Below are positions 26,817 through 34,470 of a stretch of DNA of 64,000 nt, piece by piece. A program made the position numbers and the translations under genes. The notes below the pieces were generated by a model. It had not been told where the DNA came from. It made no database searches and worked only from the letters and a program-made list of their open reading frames with translations. Origin of the DNA: Comamonas sp. NLF-1-9 (GTDB lineage Bacteria; Pseudomonadota; Gammaproteobacteria; Burkholderiales; Burkholderiaceae_C). How positions within the stretch are numbered: position 1 is the first letter of the stretch; every line of letters starts with the position of its first letter. The stretch lies in NCBI RefSeq assembly GCF_019195435.1, contig NZ_CP078069.1, positions 1,984,001 to 2,048,000 on the forward strand. Direction: 5' to 3'.

Positions 26817-26963
26817 TCAGGGCGCGCTGTCCTGATCCGTGGGCGCAGGCACGGCCTCTTGCTGCACTGCCGCCGCAAAGGCCTGGGCGATGCCCAGATG
26901 GATGCCGTTGGTGCCGCCAAACACCATCACGTGGCAGCCGCAGTAGTCGAATTGGACCTTCAT
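26817..26963 (-). pseudogene. Truncated short-chain dehydrogenase (SDR) remnant, 48 aa
   Basis: MKVQFDYCGCHVMVFGGTNG begins like an SDR: a strand and the GGTxGIxxGIAxAF cofactor loop, continuing IHLGIAQAFAAA. The frame then leaves the family (VQQEAVPAPTDQDSAP) and stops, so about 200 residues of the fold are missing. Its ATG overlaps the AtuA-like stop by 4 bp (ATGA at 26960-26963), so it was once, and may still be, translated by coupling. An SDR (AtuB) is adjacent to AtuA in the Pseudomonas atu operon, which fits a decayed atuB. The deletion end point near 26850 abuts the G/C inverted repeat. Confidence 0.7.
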
Positions 26964-28900
26964 GCATTGACCCCCCGGCACGCTTGCACGCGCAGCCGCA
27001 TGGTCAGCAGCATCTGCGCCATGCCCTTGCCCAGCGCGTCGTTGCGCAAGCTGGCCATGCCGCCGCCGCCCAGCGCCTGCTCGCAGACGAAATTGAAGGC
27101 TGCAATGCCGGGCACTTCAAAGCGCGTGACCCGGCCTTTGACGGCATGGGCCAGGTGCGCTTTGACGGCCTCGGCGGTGACTTGCTCGCGCAGCAGGGGC
27201 AGCCATTCAGGGCGGCGCGCGATCACGCCGATGTTGGAAGTGTCGCCCTTGTCGCCCGAGCGCGCCCAGGCGAGCTGGATCAGGGGGACTTCGATGGTGT
27301 CTGATTCTTCCGTATTGATAGCTGCCTGCGATTGTGTGGCAAGCGTTTCAGGCCGATTTGATTCTTGGCCCTCACCCCTGCCCTCTCCCAGGGGGAGAGG
27401 GGGGAATACCGGCGGGGCATCAGCTTTCTCTCCCTTTGTGAGAGGAGGGACTACCGGCGGCGCATTGGCTCCCTCTCCCTTTGGGAGAGGGCTGGGGTGA
27501 GGGCCGACGGCGACCGGCACATCATCGAGCCTCACCACCGGCACCACGCCTTGCTTGTCCAGCAAAAACGCATACTGCCGTATCAGCGGCGAAACGCCCG
27601 ATCGCCCCCCCGCCCCGGTCGTGCCCGGCGCCCAGGAGGTACCCGCCGGCGCCACCTCGCGCGCCAGCAGTTCCAGCGCCGCCTTGTCCGCGTGGCGCGC
27701 GCTGATGCGCAGCACCGCCTCGCGCGTGTGCTGCACCGCCGGGCTCGCCAGCGGCCCCCAGCCGCTTTCCGCCCCCAGCACCTCGATGTGCGTGGCGGTA
27801 AACGGCGCCAGACCCCGGGCCGCAAGCAGCTCGCCCACGCGGGTGAAGATGGCCTCGCCGGTGCGCCGCGCCTTGGCCACGGCGTCGATGCCGACGATGG
27901 TCAGTTGCGCCGAGGTCTTGTAGCCATCCATCCAGGTCGCGCAGACCTTGTAGCTCGCGGGCGCCGGCAGGCCGCGTGCGCCGCGCACCTGCACGCGCTC
28001 CGGCCCGGTTTGCGTCATCGTCACCTGCGTGAAGTCGCAGACCACGTCGGGCAGCAGATAGGCGGCCGGGTCGTGGATCTCGTAGAGCATCTGCTCGGCC
28101 AGCACCTGCGGCGCAATCAGCCCGCCCGTGCCCGCGGGCTTGGTGACGGTGAAGCTGCCATCCTGCGCGCACTCCACGATGGGGTAGCCGATGTGCGGCC
28201 AGTCGGGCACCGCCTGCCAGTCGGTATGCAGCCCGCCCGTGGCCTGGCAGCCGCATTCGATGATGTGGCCCGCGAGGCTCCCGCCCGCCAGCTTGTCCAG
28301 CTCATCCGCCTGCCAGCCGAACTCATGCATCAAGATGCCCAGCGTGACGGCCGAATCGACGCAGCGCCCGGTGATGACGATGTGCGCCCCGGCATCGAGC
28401 GCCGCCTTGACGGGCAGCGCGCCCAGATAAGCGTTGGCGGTGACGACCTTGGCGGGCAGCGGCGCGCCGCTTTGCAGCTCGGCCAGCGGCGGCTGGGCAG
28501 CGCGCAGTTCGGGCAAGAGCGGCATCACGTCGTCGCCCGTCACCGTAGCGATCTTCACGCTCACGCCCAGCTCATCGGCCAACTGGCGCAGCGCGGCCGC
28601 GCAGCCCTCGGGGTTCACGCCGCCGGCATTGCTCACCACGCGGATGCCCTTGGCCACCACGTCCTGCAAGACCGCGCGCATCGCCACGGTGACAAAGTCT
28701 GTGGCGTAGCCCAGCTCGGGCTTTTTCATGCGCGCGGCCGCGAGGATGGACATGGTCAGCTCTGCCAGGTAGTCGAACGCCAGGTAGTCCACCTGGCCGC
28801 TGGCCACGAGCTGGGGTGCGCCAACGCTGGAATCGCCCCAGAAACCACTGGCGCCGCCGATGCGCACCACTTTGTCTTTGCCTTTGTCGTTCTCGTTCAT
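26960..28900 (-). CDS. atuA: Acyclic terpene utilization AtuA-like protein (DUF1446) with an in-frame repeat insertion
   Basis: 646 residues. N-terminal DUF1446 domain (about 10-455; IGGASGFWGDSS, DYLAELTMSILA, SNAGGVNP, GRCVDSAVTLG) and C-terminal AtuA-like ferredoxin-fold domain (about 533-646; IQLAWARSGDKGDTSNIG). Between them lies a 65-residue low-complexity insert (27310-27504) translated from repeat DNA, with three P-P-L/S-P-L-x-x-G-E-x units. AtuA is required for citronellol and geraniol growth in Pseudomonas but its reaction is not known. The start at 28900 overlaps the upstream hydratase stop by 4 bp. Both domains look intact, so the insert is probably tolerated in the linker. Confidence 0.88.
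   Translation of the reverse strand: MNENDKGKDKVVRIGGASGFWGDSSVGAPQLVASGQVDYLAFDYLAELTMSILAAARMKKPELGYATDFVTVAMRAVLQDVVAKGIRVVSNAGGVNPEGCAAALRQLADELGVSVKIATVTGDDVMPLLPELRAAQPPLAELQSGAPLPAKVVTANAYLGALPVKAALDAGAHIVITGRCVDSAVTLGILMHEFGWQADELDKLAGGSLAGHIIECGCQATGGLHTDWQAVPDWPHIGYPIVECAQDGSFTVTKPAGTGGLIAPQVLAEQMLYEIHDPAAYLLPDVVCDFTQVTMTQTGPERVQVRGARGLPAPASYKVCATWMDGYKTSAQLTIVGIDAVAKARRTGEAIFTRVGELLAARGLAPFTATHIEVLGAESGWGPLASPAVQHTREAVLRISARHADKAALELLAREVAPAGTSWAPGTTGAGGRSGVSPLIRQYAFLLDKQGVVPVVRLDDVPVAVGPHPSPLPKGEGANAPPVVPPLTKGEKADAPPVFPPLPLGEGRGEGQESNRPETLATQSQAAINTEESDTIEVPLIQLAWARSGDKGDTSNIGVIARRPEWLPLLREQVTAEAVKAHLAHAVKGRVTRFEVPGIAAFNFVCEQALGGGGMASLRNDALGKGMAQMLLTMRLRVQACRGVNA
27310..27504. repeat. 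Compound repeat inserted in frame within the atuA-like gene
   Basis: From the left: a dispersed AGCT-hairpin repeat (27313-27360; GATAGCTGCCTGCG, GGCAAGCGTTTCAGGCCGATTTGA), then three hairpins of the G/C element's variant form: CCCTCTCCCAGGGGGAGAGGG (27381 region), CTCTCCCTTTGTGAGAG (27430 region) and CCCTCTCCCTTTGGGAGAGGG (27473-27491), closed by GGGGTGAGGGCC. Near-identical spacers GGGAATACCGGCGGGGCATC and GGGACTACCGGCGGCGCATT separate the hairpins. Length 195 bp, a multiple of three. Confidence 0.8.
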
Positions 28901-29661
28901 CGCCCACTCCATTGCGGTGCGCGCCTTTCGCGAAAGGCCGCCTGGCCCTCGCGCGCGTCCTCGGTCAGCGCGAACAGGCCGATCTGGCTTTCGGTGAAGG
29001 CCATCGATTGCTCAAACGGCAGGCCATCGAGGTGCTTCATCAAATAGAGCCCGCGGCGGATCGCGGCGGGGGATTTGTCCACGATGCGCGCGAGCAGTTT
29101 TTCCACCGCCGCATCCAGGTCTTCGGCCACCTCGTTGACCAGGCCGATGGCCAGCGCCTGCTGCGCGCCGATGGGCTCGCCGGTGATGCACAAATCGGCC
29201 AGCGCGCGCCGCCCGATCAGCCCCTGCAAGACCGAGAGCACCTGCGCGGGGAACACGCCCACCTTGACCTCGGGCAGACCGAAGCGCGCATGCGGCGCGG
29301 CAATCGCCAGGTCGCACATCGCGAGCAAGCCCATGCCACCCGCCATGCAGGCGCCATTGACGCGCGCGATCAGCGGCACATGCGTCGCGTGCGCGGCGCG
29401 CAGCAGATTGGCAAAGCCCTGCTGCGGTTCGGCATAGTCGAACTGGAAGCTCTTGCCCGTCGCCAGATCGGCCCCGGCGCAAAACGCCTTCTCGCCCGCG
29501 CCGGTGAGCACGATGGCGCGCAGGCTGCGGTCGGCGTTGGCGCGTGCGAGTTGTTCGATGAGGCCCGCAATCACCGCCGCGCTCATCGCGTTGCGGCGCT
29601 CCTCGCGGGCGATGGTGAGCCAGAGGATGCCATCTTCCTGGCGGATCAACAGTTCTGTCAT
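28897..29661 (-). CDS. Enoyl-CoA hydratase/isomerase family protein (AtuE-like)
   Basis: 254 residues. Crotonase fold with the oxyanion motifs AFCAGADLATG and NGACMAGGMGLLAMCD, and GLPEVKVGVFPAQVLSVL. In the atu pathway AtuE hydrates the glutaconyl-CoA formed after carboxylation; position between the carboxylase genes and atuA supports that. The ATG at 29661 is chosen over the ATG at 29667 because AGGAAG is 6 nt from the former and adjoins the latter. Overlaps atuA by 4 bp. A palindromic element lies upstream. Confidence 0.85.
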   Translation of the reverse strand: MTELLIRQEDGILWLTIAREERRNAMSAAVIAGLIEQLARANADRSLRAIVLTGAGEKAFCAGADLATGKSFQFDYAEPQQGFANLLRAAHATHVPLIARVNGACMAGGMGLLAMCDLAIAAPHARFGLPEVKVGVFPAQVLSVLQGLIGRRALADLCITGEPIGAQQALAIGLVNEVAEDLDAAVEKLLARIVDKSPAAIRRGLYLMKHLDGLPFEQSMAFTESQIGLFALTEDAREGQAAFRERRAPQWSGR

Positions 29662-29689
29662 GTGCATCTTCCTTGGTTCAGTGACTGAC

Positions 29690-29792
29690 TCCCTCCCCCT
29701 TTGGGGGAGGGTTGGGGTGGGGGCTAACTGCGCCGCCGCAATGCGGTACGCCGCAAGCCCCCATCCCCGCCTTCCCCCAAAGGGGGAAGGAG
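29690..29792. repeat. Two-armed G/C palindromic element
   Basis: CTCCCTCCCCCTTTGGGGGAGGG, GGGGTGGGGGCT, a loop, AGCCCCCATCCCCG and CCTTCCCCCAAAGGGGGAAGG. Fills the space between the acyl-CoA dehydrogenase and the hydratase. Confidence 0.85.
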
Positions 29793-29802
29793 CCAACGCC
29801 AA

Positions 29803-30963
29803 TCAAAACCCCCACTGCCGTGCAGCGAGCTCCTTCATGATTTCCTCGGTGCCGCCGCCTATGGTGATCACCTTGACCTCGCGGTAGATGCGCTCGCACA
29901 CGGTGCCGCGCATATAGCCCATGCCGCCCAGAATCTGCACGCCTGCGTCGGCGCAGAACTGCATGGTCTGCGTCGCCTGGTTCTTCAGCGTGCAGACCTC
30001 GGCCACCCAGTCGGCACCGGTGTTGCCTGCATCGGCCCGCGCGGCCACGGCGTCCAGCCAGGCGCTCGTGGCGCAGATGCGCTGGCGCATGTCCACCAGC
30101 TTGTGGCGTATCACCTGGTGCTGGACGAGCGGCTGGCCGAAGGCGGTTCGCTGGCGCGCCCAGGAGAGCGCTTCATCCAGGCAGGCCTCGGCAAAGCCGA
30201 TCGCGCCCGCCGCCAGGCCCAGGCGCTCGCCGTTGAAGTTGCCCATGATGGCCTTGAAGCCCGCGCCTTCACTGCCCAGCAAATAGCGTGCAGGCACGCG
30301 CACGCCGTCAAAGCGCAGGTGCGCGGTGTCGGAACAGAGCCAGCCCATCTTGTCCAGCCGCGTGCGCGACAGGCTCGGCGTGTCGCCCGGCACCACGATC
30401 AGGCTGATGCCGCCCGCGCCCTTGTTGGCCGGGTCTGTCCTGACGGCCAGCGTGAACCAGTCGGCGCGCATGCCCGAGGTGATGAAGACCTTCTCGCCGT
30501 CGATCACGTACTCATCGCCCTCACGCCGCGCGGTGGTCTTGAGCGCGGCGACGTCCGAGCCGCCACCGGGTTCGGTGATGGCCAGCGCCGCAATCCGCTC
30601 ACCGGCGAGCACCGGCGAAATCACTTCCTGCTGAACCGCGTCGCTGCCCAGCGCGAGCACCAGCGGCAACGCGATGTTGTGTGAAAACAGGCTGGCCTGC
30701 ACCCCGCCCGATGCGCCGTAGCGGCACAGCGCGCGCCAGGCGGGCATGCGCAGCGCGTAGGGCGCGGGCGTGCCGCCCAGCGCCTCCGGGTAGCCCAGGC
30801 CGAGCAGGCCCAGATCGGCCGCGCGGCGGTATAGCAGCCGCGGAAATTCCCCCGCCGCGTCCCACTCGGTCGCGTGCGGCGCGATCTCGGTTTTGGCAAA
30901 GCGCGCGACGGTATCGACGAGTTGCGTGCGCGCTTCCTGCAGCTCTTCGGCGCTCATGCTCAT
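29803..30963 (-). CDS. Acyl-CoA dehydrogenase
   Basis: 386 residues. ALAITEPGGGSDVAALKTTAR, VFITSGMRADWFTLAVRT, RTAFGQPLVQHQ and the C-terminal ILGGMGYMRGT with ITIGGGTEEIMKE are family motifs; the Glu of GGTEEIMKE is in the catalytic-base position. It dehydrogenates an acyl-CoA of the cluster's pathway. The ATG at 30963 overlaps the stop of the biotin carboxylase gene (ATGA), so the two are coupled. It is one of two acyl-CoA dehydrogenases in this cluster; the other (33138) is closer to AtuD. Confidence 0.88.
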   Translation of the reverse strand: MSMSAEELQEARTQLVDTVARFAKTEIAPHATEWDAAGEFPRLLYRRAADLGLLGLGYPEALGGTPAPYALRMPAWRALCRYGASGGVQASLFSHNIALPLVLALGSDAVQQEVISPVLAGERIAALAITEPGGGSDVAALKTTARREGDEYVIDGEKVFITSGMRADWFTLAVRTDPANKGAGGISLIVVPGDTPSLSRTRLDKMGWLCSDTAHLRFDGVRVPARYLLGSEGAGFKAIMGNFNGERLGLAAGAIGFAEACLDEALSWARQRTAFGQPLVQHQVIRHKLVDMRQRICATSAWLDAVAARADAGNTGADWVAEVCTLKNQATQTMQFCADAGVQILGGMGYMRGTVCERIYREVKVITIGGGTEEIMKELAARQWGF

Positions 30964-32999
30964 GCGGTTTTCTCCTGCGGCTGGGGCGGCGCAAAGCGCA
31001 GCAGCACCTGCCCGGGGCTGACCTGCTGGCCCACCTCGACCAGCAGCTCGGCCACTGTGGCCGCGGCGCGCGGGGCGAGGCTGTGCTCCAGCTTCATCGA
31101 TTCGATGACCACGGCCGCCTCGCCCTGCGCCAACGCCTGCCCCGGCTGCGCGGCGATGCGCACCACGCGGCCGTTGAAGGGTGCTTTCAATTCGGCAGCT
31201 GCCTGCGCTTGGCTGGCGTCGGTTTCGGCCAGATAGGTGACGTCTTCGAAGCACCAATCGACACCGCCCGCCTGCGCATGCCAGCGCTGGCCGCCCTCGC
31301 CGCCCGCCACCGGCACGGCACGCACGCACTGGGTGATGCCGTCCCCAGTGCAACGCAGACTGCCATCGGACAAGGGTTGCACCGCCACATCGCGCGCGTG
31401 GCCATCCGGGCCTGTGATCCGCACGCCACCCGAGCGCACCCATACCGCCAACGTGCTCACCTGTTCGCGGTGGATCAGGCGGCGGGGGGCGGCGAAGGGG
31501 CAGGCCAGGTGGGTCTGCGGGTGAGCAAGGTGGGGCGGGTCAGGCCGCAGGCCCTCACCCCTGCCCTCTCCCAGGGGGAGAGGGGGCAATACCGCCGCCA
31601 AGCCATATGCAGTGTGCGCTGAAAGCTCTTTTTCAAGGAGCGACGCGCGCAGCGCATCGCCGTGTTCATCGAGGAAGGAAATCAGCGCCTGCCCGGCGCG
31701 AAAGCGCGCATCGCCCAGGCATTCCATCAGAAAGCCGCGATTCGTCGGCAGGCCCAGCAGCTCGGTCTGCGCGAGCGCGGCGCTCAGGCGATCGATCGCC
31801 TCCTCGCGCGTGGCGGCGTGGACGATGAGCTTGCCCAGCATCGCGTCGTAGAACGGCGTGACCTCCCCACCGGCTTCGATCGCATGGTCAAAGCGCAAGG
31901 GCGCGCGCGCGAAGTGGCTTGCGCCCGGCGGCTCGGCAAAGTGCGCGATGCGCCCGGCGTGTGGCGTGTAGTGCTCGTCCTCGGCGCACAGGCGTACCTC
32001 GATCGCGTGGCCCTGCATGGGCACTTGGTCTTGCGTGATCGGCAGCGCCTCGCCGCGCGCCACGCGGATTTGCCACTCGACCAGATCGAGGCCGGTGATC
32101 GCCTCGGTCACCGGGTGCTCGACTTGCAGGCGGGTGTTCATCTCCATCAGGTAGAAGTTGTCGCCCTCCAGCAAAAACTCCACCGTGCCCGCGCCGACGT
32201 AGCCCGCGCCCTGCGCCAGCGCCACCGCGCACTCGCCCATGCGTGCGCGCAGCGCGGGCGAGACGGCGGGTGAGGGGGCTTCCTCGATGATCTTCTGGTG
32301 CCGCCTTTGCACCGAGCAATCGCGCTCGAAGAGGTGCACCGCATTGCCGTGCGCATCGGCAAACACCTGCACCTCGACATGGCGCGGCTGCATCAGCGCG
32401 CGCTCGATGAGCAGCGCGCCATTGCCAAAACCGGCCAAGGCTTCGGAGCTGGCGCTCTGCAGCGCGCCGGGCAGATCGTTTGCCTGCATCACCAGCCGCA
32501 TGCCGCGCCCGCCGCCGCCCGCGACGGCCTTGACCATCAGCGGGTAGCCGATTTTCTCGGCTTCTTGCGTGAAGCGCTCGGTCGACTGGTCTTCACCCGC
32601 GTAGCCTGGCAGCACCGGCACGCTCTGCTGGACGGCCAGACGCTTGGCCGCGCCCTTGTCGCCCAGCGCGCGAATCGCCGCCGGGGGCGGGCCAATCCAG
32701 ACCAGGCCGGCGTCCTGCACTGCCTGGGCAAAGGCCGCGTCTTCGCTCAGAAAGCCGTAGCCGGGGTGGATCGCATCGGCGCCGGTGGCGCGCGCGGCCG
32801 CCAGCAGCTTGTCCACGCGCAGATAGCTCTCGGCGGAAGTATTGCCGCCCAGGGCGAAGGCTTGTGTCGCCTCGTGCACGTGTGGCGCGCGGGCGTCGGC
32901 GTCGGAATGGACGGCGACGGTGGCGATGCCCATCTGCTGGGCAGTGGCGATCACGCGGCGGGCGATTTCGCCGCGATTGGCGATCAGGATCTTTTTCAT
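30960..32999 (-). CDS. atuF: Biotin-dependent acyl-CoA carboxylase alpha subunit (AtuF-like)
   Basis: 679 residues. Biotin carboxylase (about 1-445; KILIANRGEIARRVI, GGGGRGMR, EMNTRLQVEHPVTE) and a C-terminal biotinyl domain with ESMKLEHSL, the Lys being the biotin site. It carboxylates biotin with ATP and bicarbonate, partnering the beta subunit at 34471. In atu pathways the substrate is geranyl-CoA; propionyl- or methylcrotonyl-CoA cannot be excluded. A short repeat arm (31550-31590) is translated in frame as LPPLPLGEGRGEG between the two parts. GGAG lies 8 nt before the ATG. Confidence 0.9.
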   Translation of the reverse strand: MKKILIANRGEIARRVIATAQQMGIATVAVHSDADARAPHVHEATQAFALGGNTSAESYLRVDKLLAAARATGADAIHPGYGFLSEDAAFAQAVQDAGLVWIGPPPAAIRALGDKGAAKRLAVQQSVPVLPGYAGEDQSTERFTQEAEKIGYPLMVKAVAGGGGRGMRLVMQANDLPGALQSASSEALAGFGNGALLIERALMQPRHVEVQVFADAHGNAVHLFERDCSVQRRHQKIIEEAPSPAVSPALRARMGECAVALAQGAGYVGAGTVEFLLEGDNFYLMEMNTRLQVEHPVTEAITGLDLVEWQIRVARGEALPITQDQVPMQGHAIEVRLCAEDEHYTPHAGRIAHFAEPPGASHFARAPLRFDHAIEAGGEVTPFYDAMLGKLIVHAATREEAIDRLSAALAQTELLGLPTNRGFLMECLGDARFRAGQALISFLDEHGDALRASLLEKELSAHTAYGLAAVLPPLPLGEGRGEGLRPDPPHLAHPQTHLACPFAAPRRLIHREQVSTLAVWVRSGGVRITGPDGHARDVAVQPLSDGSLRCTGDGITQCVRAVPVAGGEGGQRWHAQAGGVDWCFEDVTYLAETDASQAQAAAELKAPFNGRVVRIAAQPGQALAQGEAAVVIESMKLEHSLAPRAAATVAELLVEVGQQVSPGQVLLRFAPPQPQEKTA
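31550..31590. repeat. Single repeat arm in frame within the carboxylase alpha gene
   Basis: GCCCTCACCCCTG and hairpin CCCTCTCCCAGGGGGAGAGGG followed by GCAATACC. It matches the first arm of the insertion in atuA (27369-27410) almost base for base, including the following AATACC. Confidence 0.8.
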
Positions 33000-33015
33000 G
33001 CCACTCTCCGCAATA

Positions 33016-33116
33016 CTCCCTCCCCCTTTGGGGGAGGGGTGGGGTGGGGGCCAGCGACGTCACCAATTCCAGCGCCGTCGGCCCCCATCCCTGCCTTCCC
33101 CCAAAGGGGGAAGGAG
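33016..33116. repeat. Two-armed G/C palindromic element
   Basis: CTCCCTCCCCCTTTGGGGGAGGG with GGGGTGGGGGCC, a loop, GGCCCCCATCCCTG and CCTTCCCCCAAAGGGGGAAGG. Lies between the atuD-like and atuF-like genes. Confidence 0.85.
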
Positions 33117-33137
33117 ATACAGCCGCAAGCCCTCACG

Positions 33138-34316
33138 TCAGGCCGCATGGCGCTTGGCCAGCCCCATGGTCTTGGCAATGATGCCCAGCATCACCTCGTC
33201 CGCGCCGCCGCCGATCGAGCCCAGGCGCCCGTCGCGGTACAGGCGCGAGACGCGGTTGTCCCAGGTAAAGCCCATGCCGCCCCAGAATTGCAGGCAAGTG
33301 TCGGCCACCTCGCGCGTCAGGCGCCCGGCCTTGAGCTTGGCCATGCTGGCCCACTGCAGCACGTCCTCGCCCGCCACGTAGCGCTCGCCGGCCTTCCAGG
33401 TCAGCGCGCGCAGCGCCTCGACCTCAGTCTGCAGCTCCACCAGCTTGAACTGCACCCACTGCTGGTCCAGCAGCGTGGCGCCGAACATCTTGCGCTGGCG
33501 CGTGTATTCGATGGTCTCGCGGATTGCCACCTCCATGCCGGTAATGGCGTTGGCCGCGGCCCACAGGCGCTCTTCCTGGAACTGCTGCATCTGGTAGATG
33601 AAGCCCTGGCCCTCCTGGCCGATCAGGTTGCGCGCGGGCACCCGCACCTCGTCAAAGTAGATCAGGCCGGTGTCGCTCGCGTTCATGCCGATCTTGCGGA
33701 TCTTCTGCGCCACGCTGATGCCCTTGGTCAACTGGCCGTTCGGGCCGTCGCGCATGGGCACGATGATCAGGCTCTTGTTCTTGTGCATCGGCCCCTCGCC
33801 GGTGTTCACCAACATGCACATCCAGTCGGCCTGCAGGCTGTTGGTGATCCACATCTTCTGGCCGCTGATCACGTAGTCGTCGCCATCGCGGCGCGCGCGG
33901 CTGGTGATGCCCGCCACATCGCTGCCCGCGCCGGGCTCGGACACGCCGATGCAGCCCACCATGTCGCCCGCGATCGCCGGGGCGAGAAATTCGCGCTTGA
34001 GTTCGTCACTGCCAAAGCGCGCCAGCGCCGGCGTGCACATGTCGGTCTGCACGCCCACGGCCATGGGGATGGCGCCGCAGTTGACCAGCCCCATGGTCTC
34101 GGCCATCAGCATGCTGTAGGAGTAGTCCAGCCCCATGCCGCCGTATTCGACCGGCTTGGTCAGGCCCAGCAGGCCCAGATCGCCCAGGCCCTTGAAGACC
34201 TGGTGCGCGGGGAAGATCTCCGCCGCCTCCCATTCGTCGACGTGCGGGTTGATGTGCTCGTCGATGTAGCGCTTGAGCGTGTCGCGGATTTGTTCGTGCT
34301 CGTGGGTAAGTTTCAT
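33138..34316 (-). CDS. atuD: Acyl-CoA dehydrogenase, citronellyl-CoA dehydrogenase (AtuD)-like
   Basis: 392 residues. INPHVDEWEAAEIFPAH, GGMGLDYSYS and GVQTDMCTPALARFGSDELK resemble Pseudomonas AtuD more than general FadE proteins, as far as memory allows. GVSEPGAGSDVAGI and MWITNSLQADWMCMLV are the usual FAD motifs; the C-terminal base region reads GSIGGGADEVMLGII, Glu in place. It would introduce the double bond into citronellyl-CoA or a related branched acyl-CoA. GGAG lies upstream of the ATG. Repeat elements flank the gene on both sides. Confidence 0.82.
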   Translation of the reverse strand: MKLTHEHEQIRDTLKRYIDEHINPHVDEWEAAEIFPAHQVFKGLGDLGLLGLTKPVEYGGMGLDYSYSMLMAETMGLVNCGAIPMAVGVQTDMCTPALARFGSDELKREFLAPAIAGDMVGCIGVSEPGAGSDVAGITSRARRDGDDYVISGQKMWITNSLQADWMCMLVNTGEGPMHKNKSLIIVPMRDGPNGQLTKGISVAQKIRKIGMNASDTGLIYFDEVRVPARNLIGQEGQGFIYQMQQFQEERLWAAANAITGMEVAIRETIEYTRQRKMFGATLLDQQWVQFKLVELQTEVEALRALTWKAGERYVAGEDVLQWASMAKLKAGRLTREVADTCLQFWGGMGFTWDNRVSRLYRDGRLGSIGGGADEVMLGIIAKTMGLAKRHAA

Positions 34317-34342
34317 CGGGGTCTCCGGTCAGGTGCATTGCA

Positions 34343-34444
34343 CCCTCCCCCTCTGGGGGAGGGAGGGGTGGGGGCTTGCGTGGCACGGAGATCGCGCCAG
34401 GCACCAAAGCCCCCATCCCTGCCTTCCCCCAGAGGGGGAAGGAG
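34343..34444. repeat. Two-armed G/C palindromic element
   Basis: CCCTCCCCCTCTGGGGGAGGG and GGGGTGGGGGCT, loop, AGCCCCCATCCCTG and CCTTCCCCCAGAGGGGGAAGG. Lies between the carboxylase beta and atuD-like genes. Confidence 0.85.
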
Positions 34445-34470
34445 AAAGATAGATGTGCCGCCATGGGGCT

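Noticed and set aside
20890..26835. A very long open frame on the plus strand opposite putA and the M50-like gene
   Set aside because: It is a codon-bias shadow of the minus-strand genes: Gln/Arg/His/Ala-rich, no domain, no ribosome-binding site, while putA on the other strand has complete motifs.
26667..27500. Plus-strand gene between putA and the atu cluster
   Set aside because: Its translation is a mirror of repeat DNA and of the SDR remnant and AtuA codons; no family features.
27310..27504. Frameshift or pseudogene in the atuA-like gene
   Set aside because: The frame is open throughout, the insert is a multiple of three and both flanking domains are intact.
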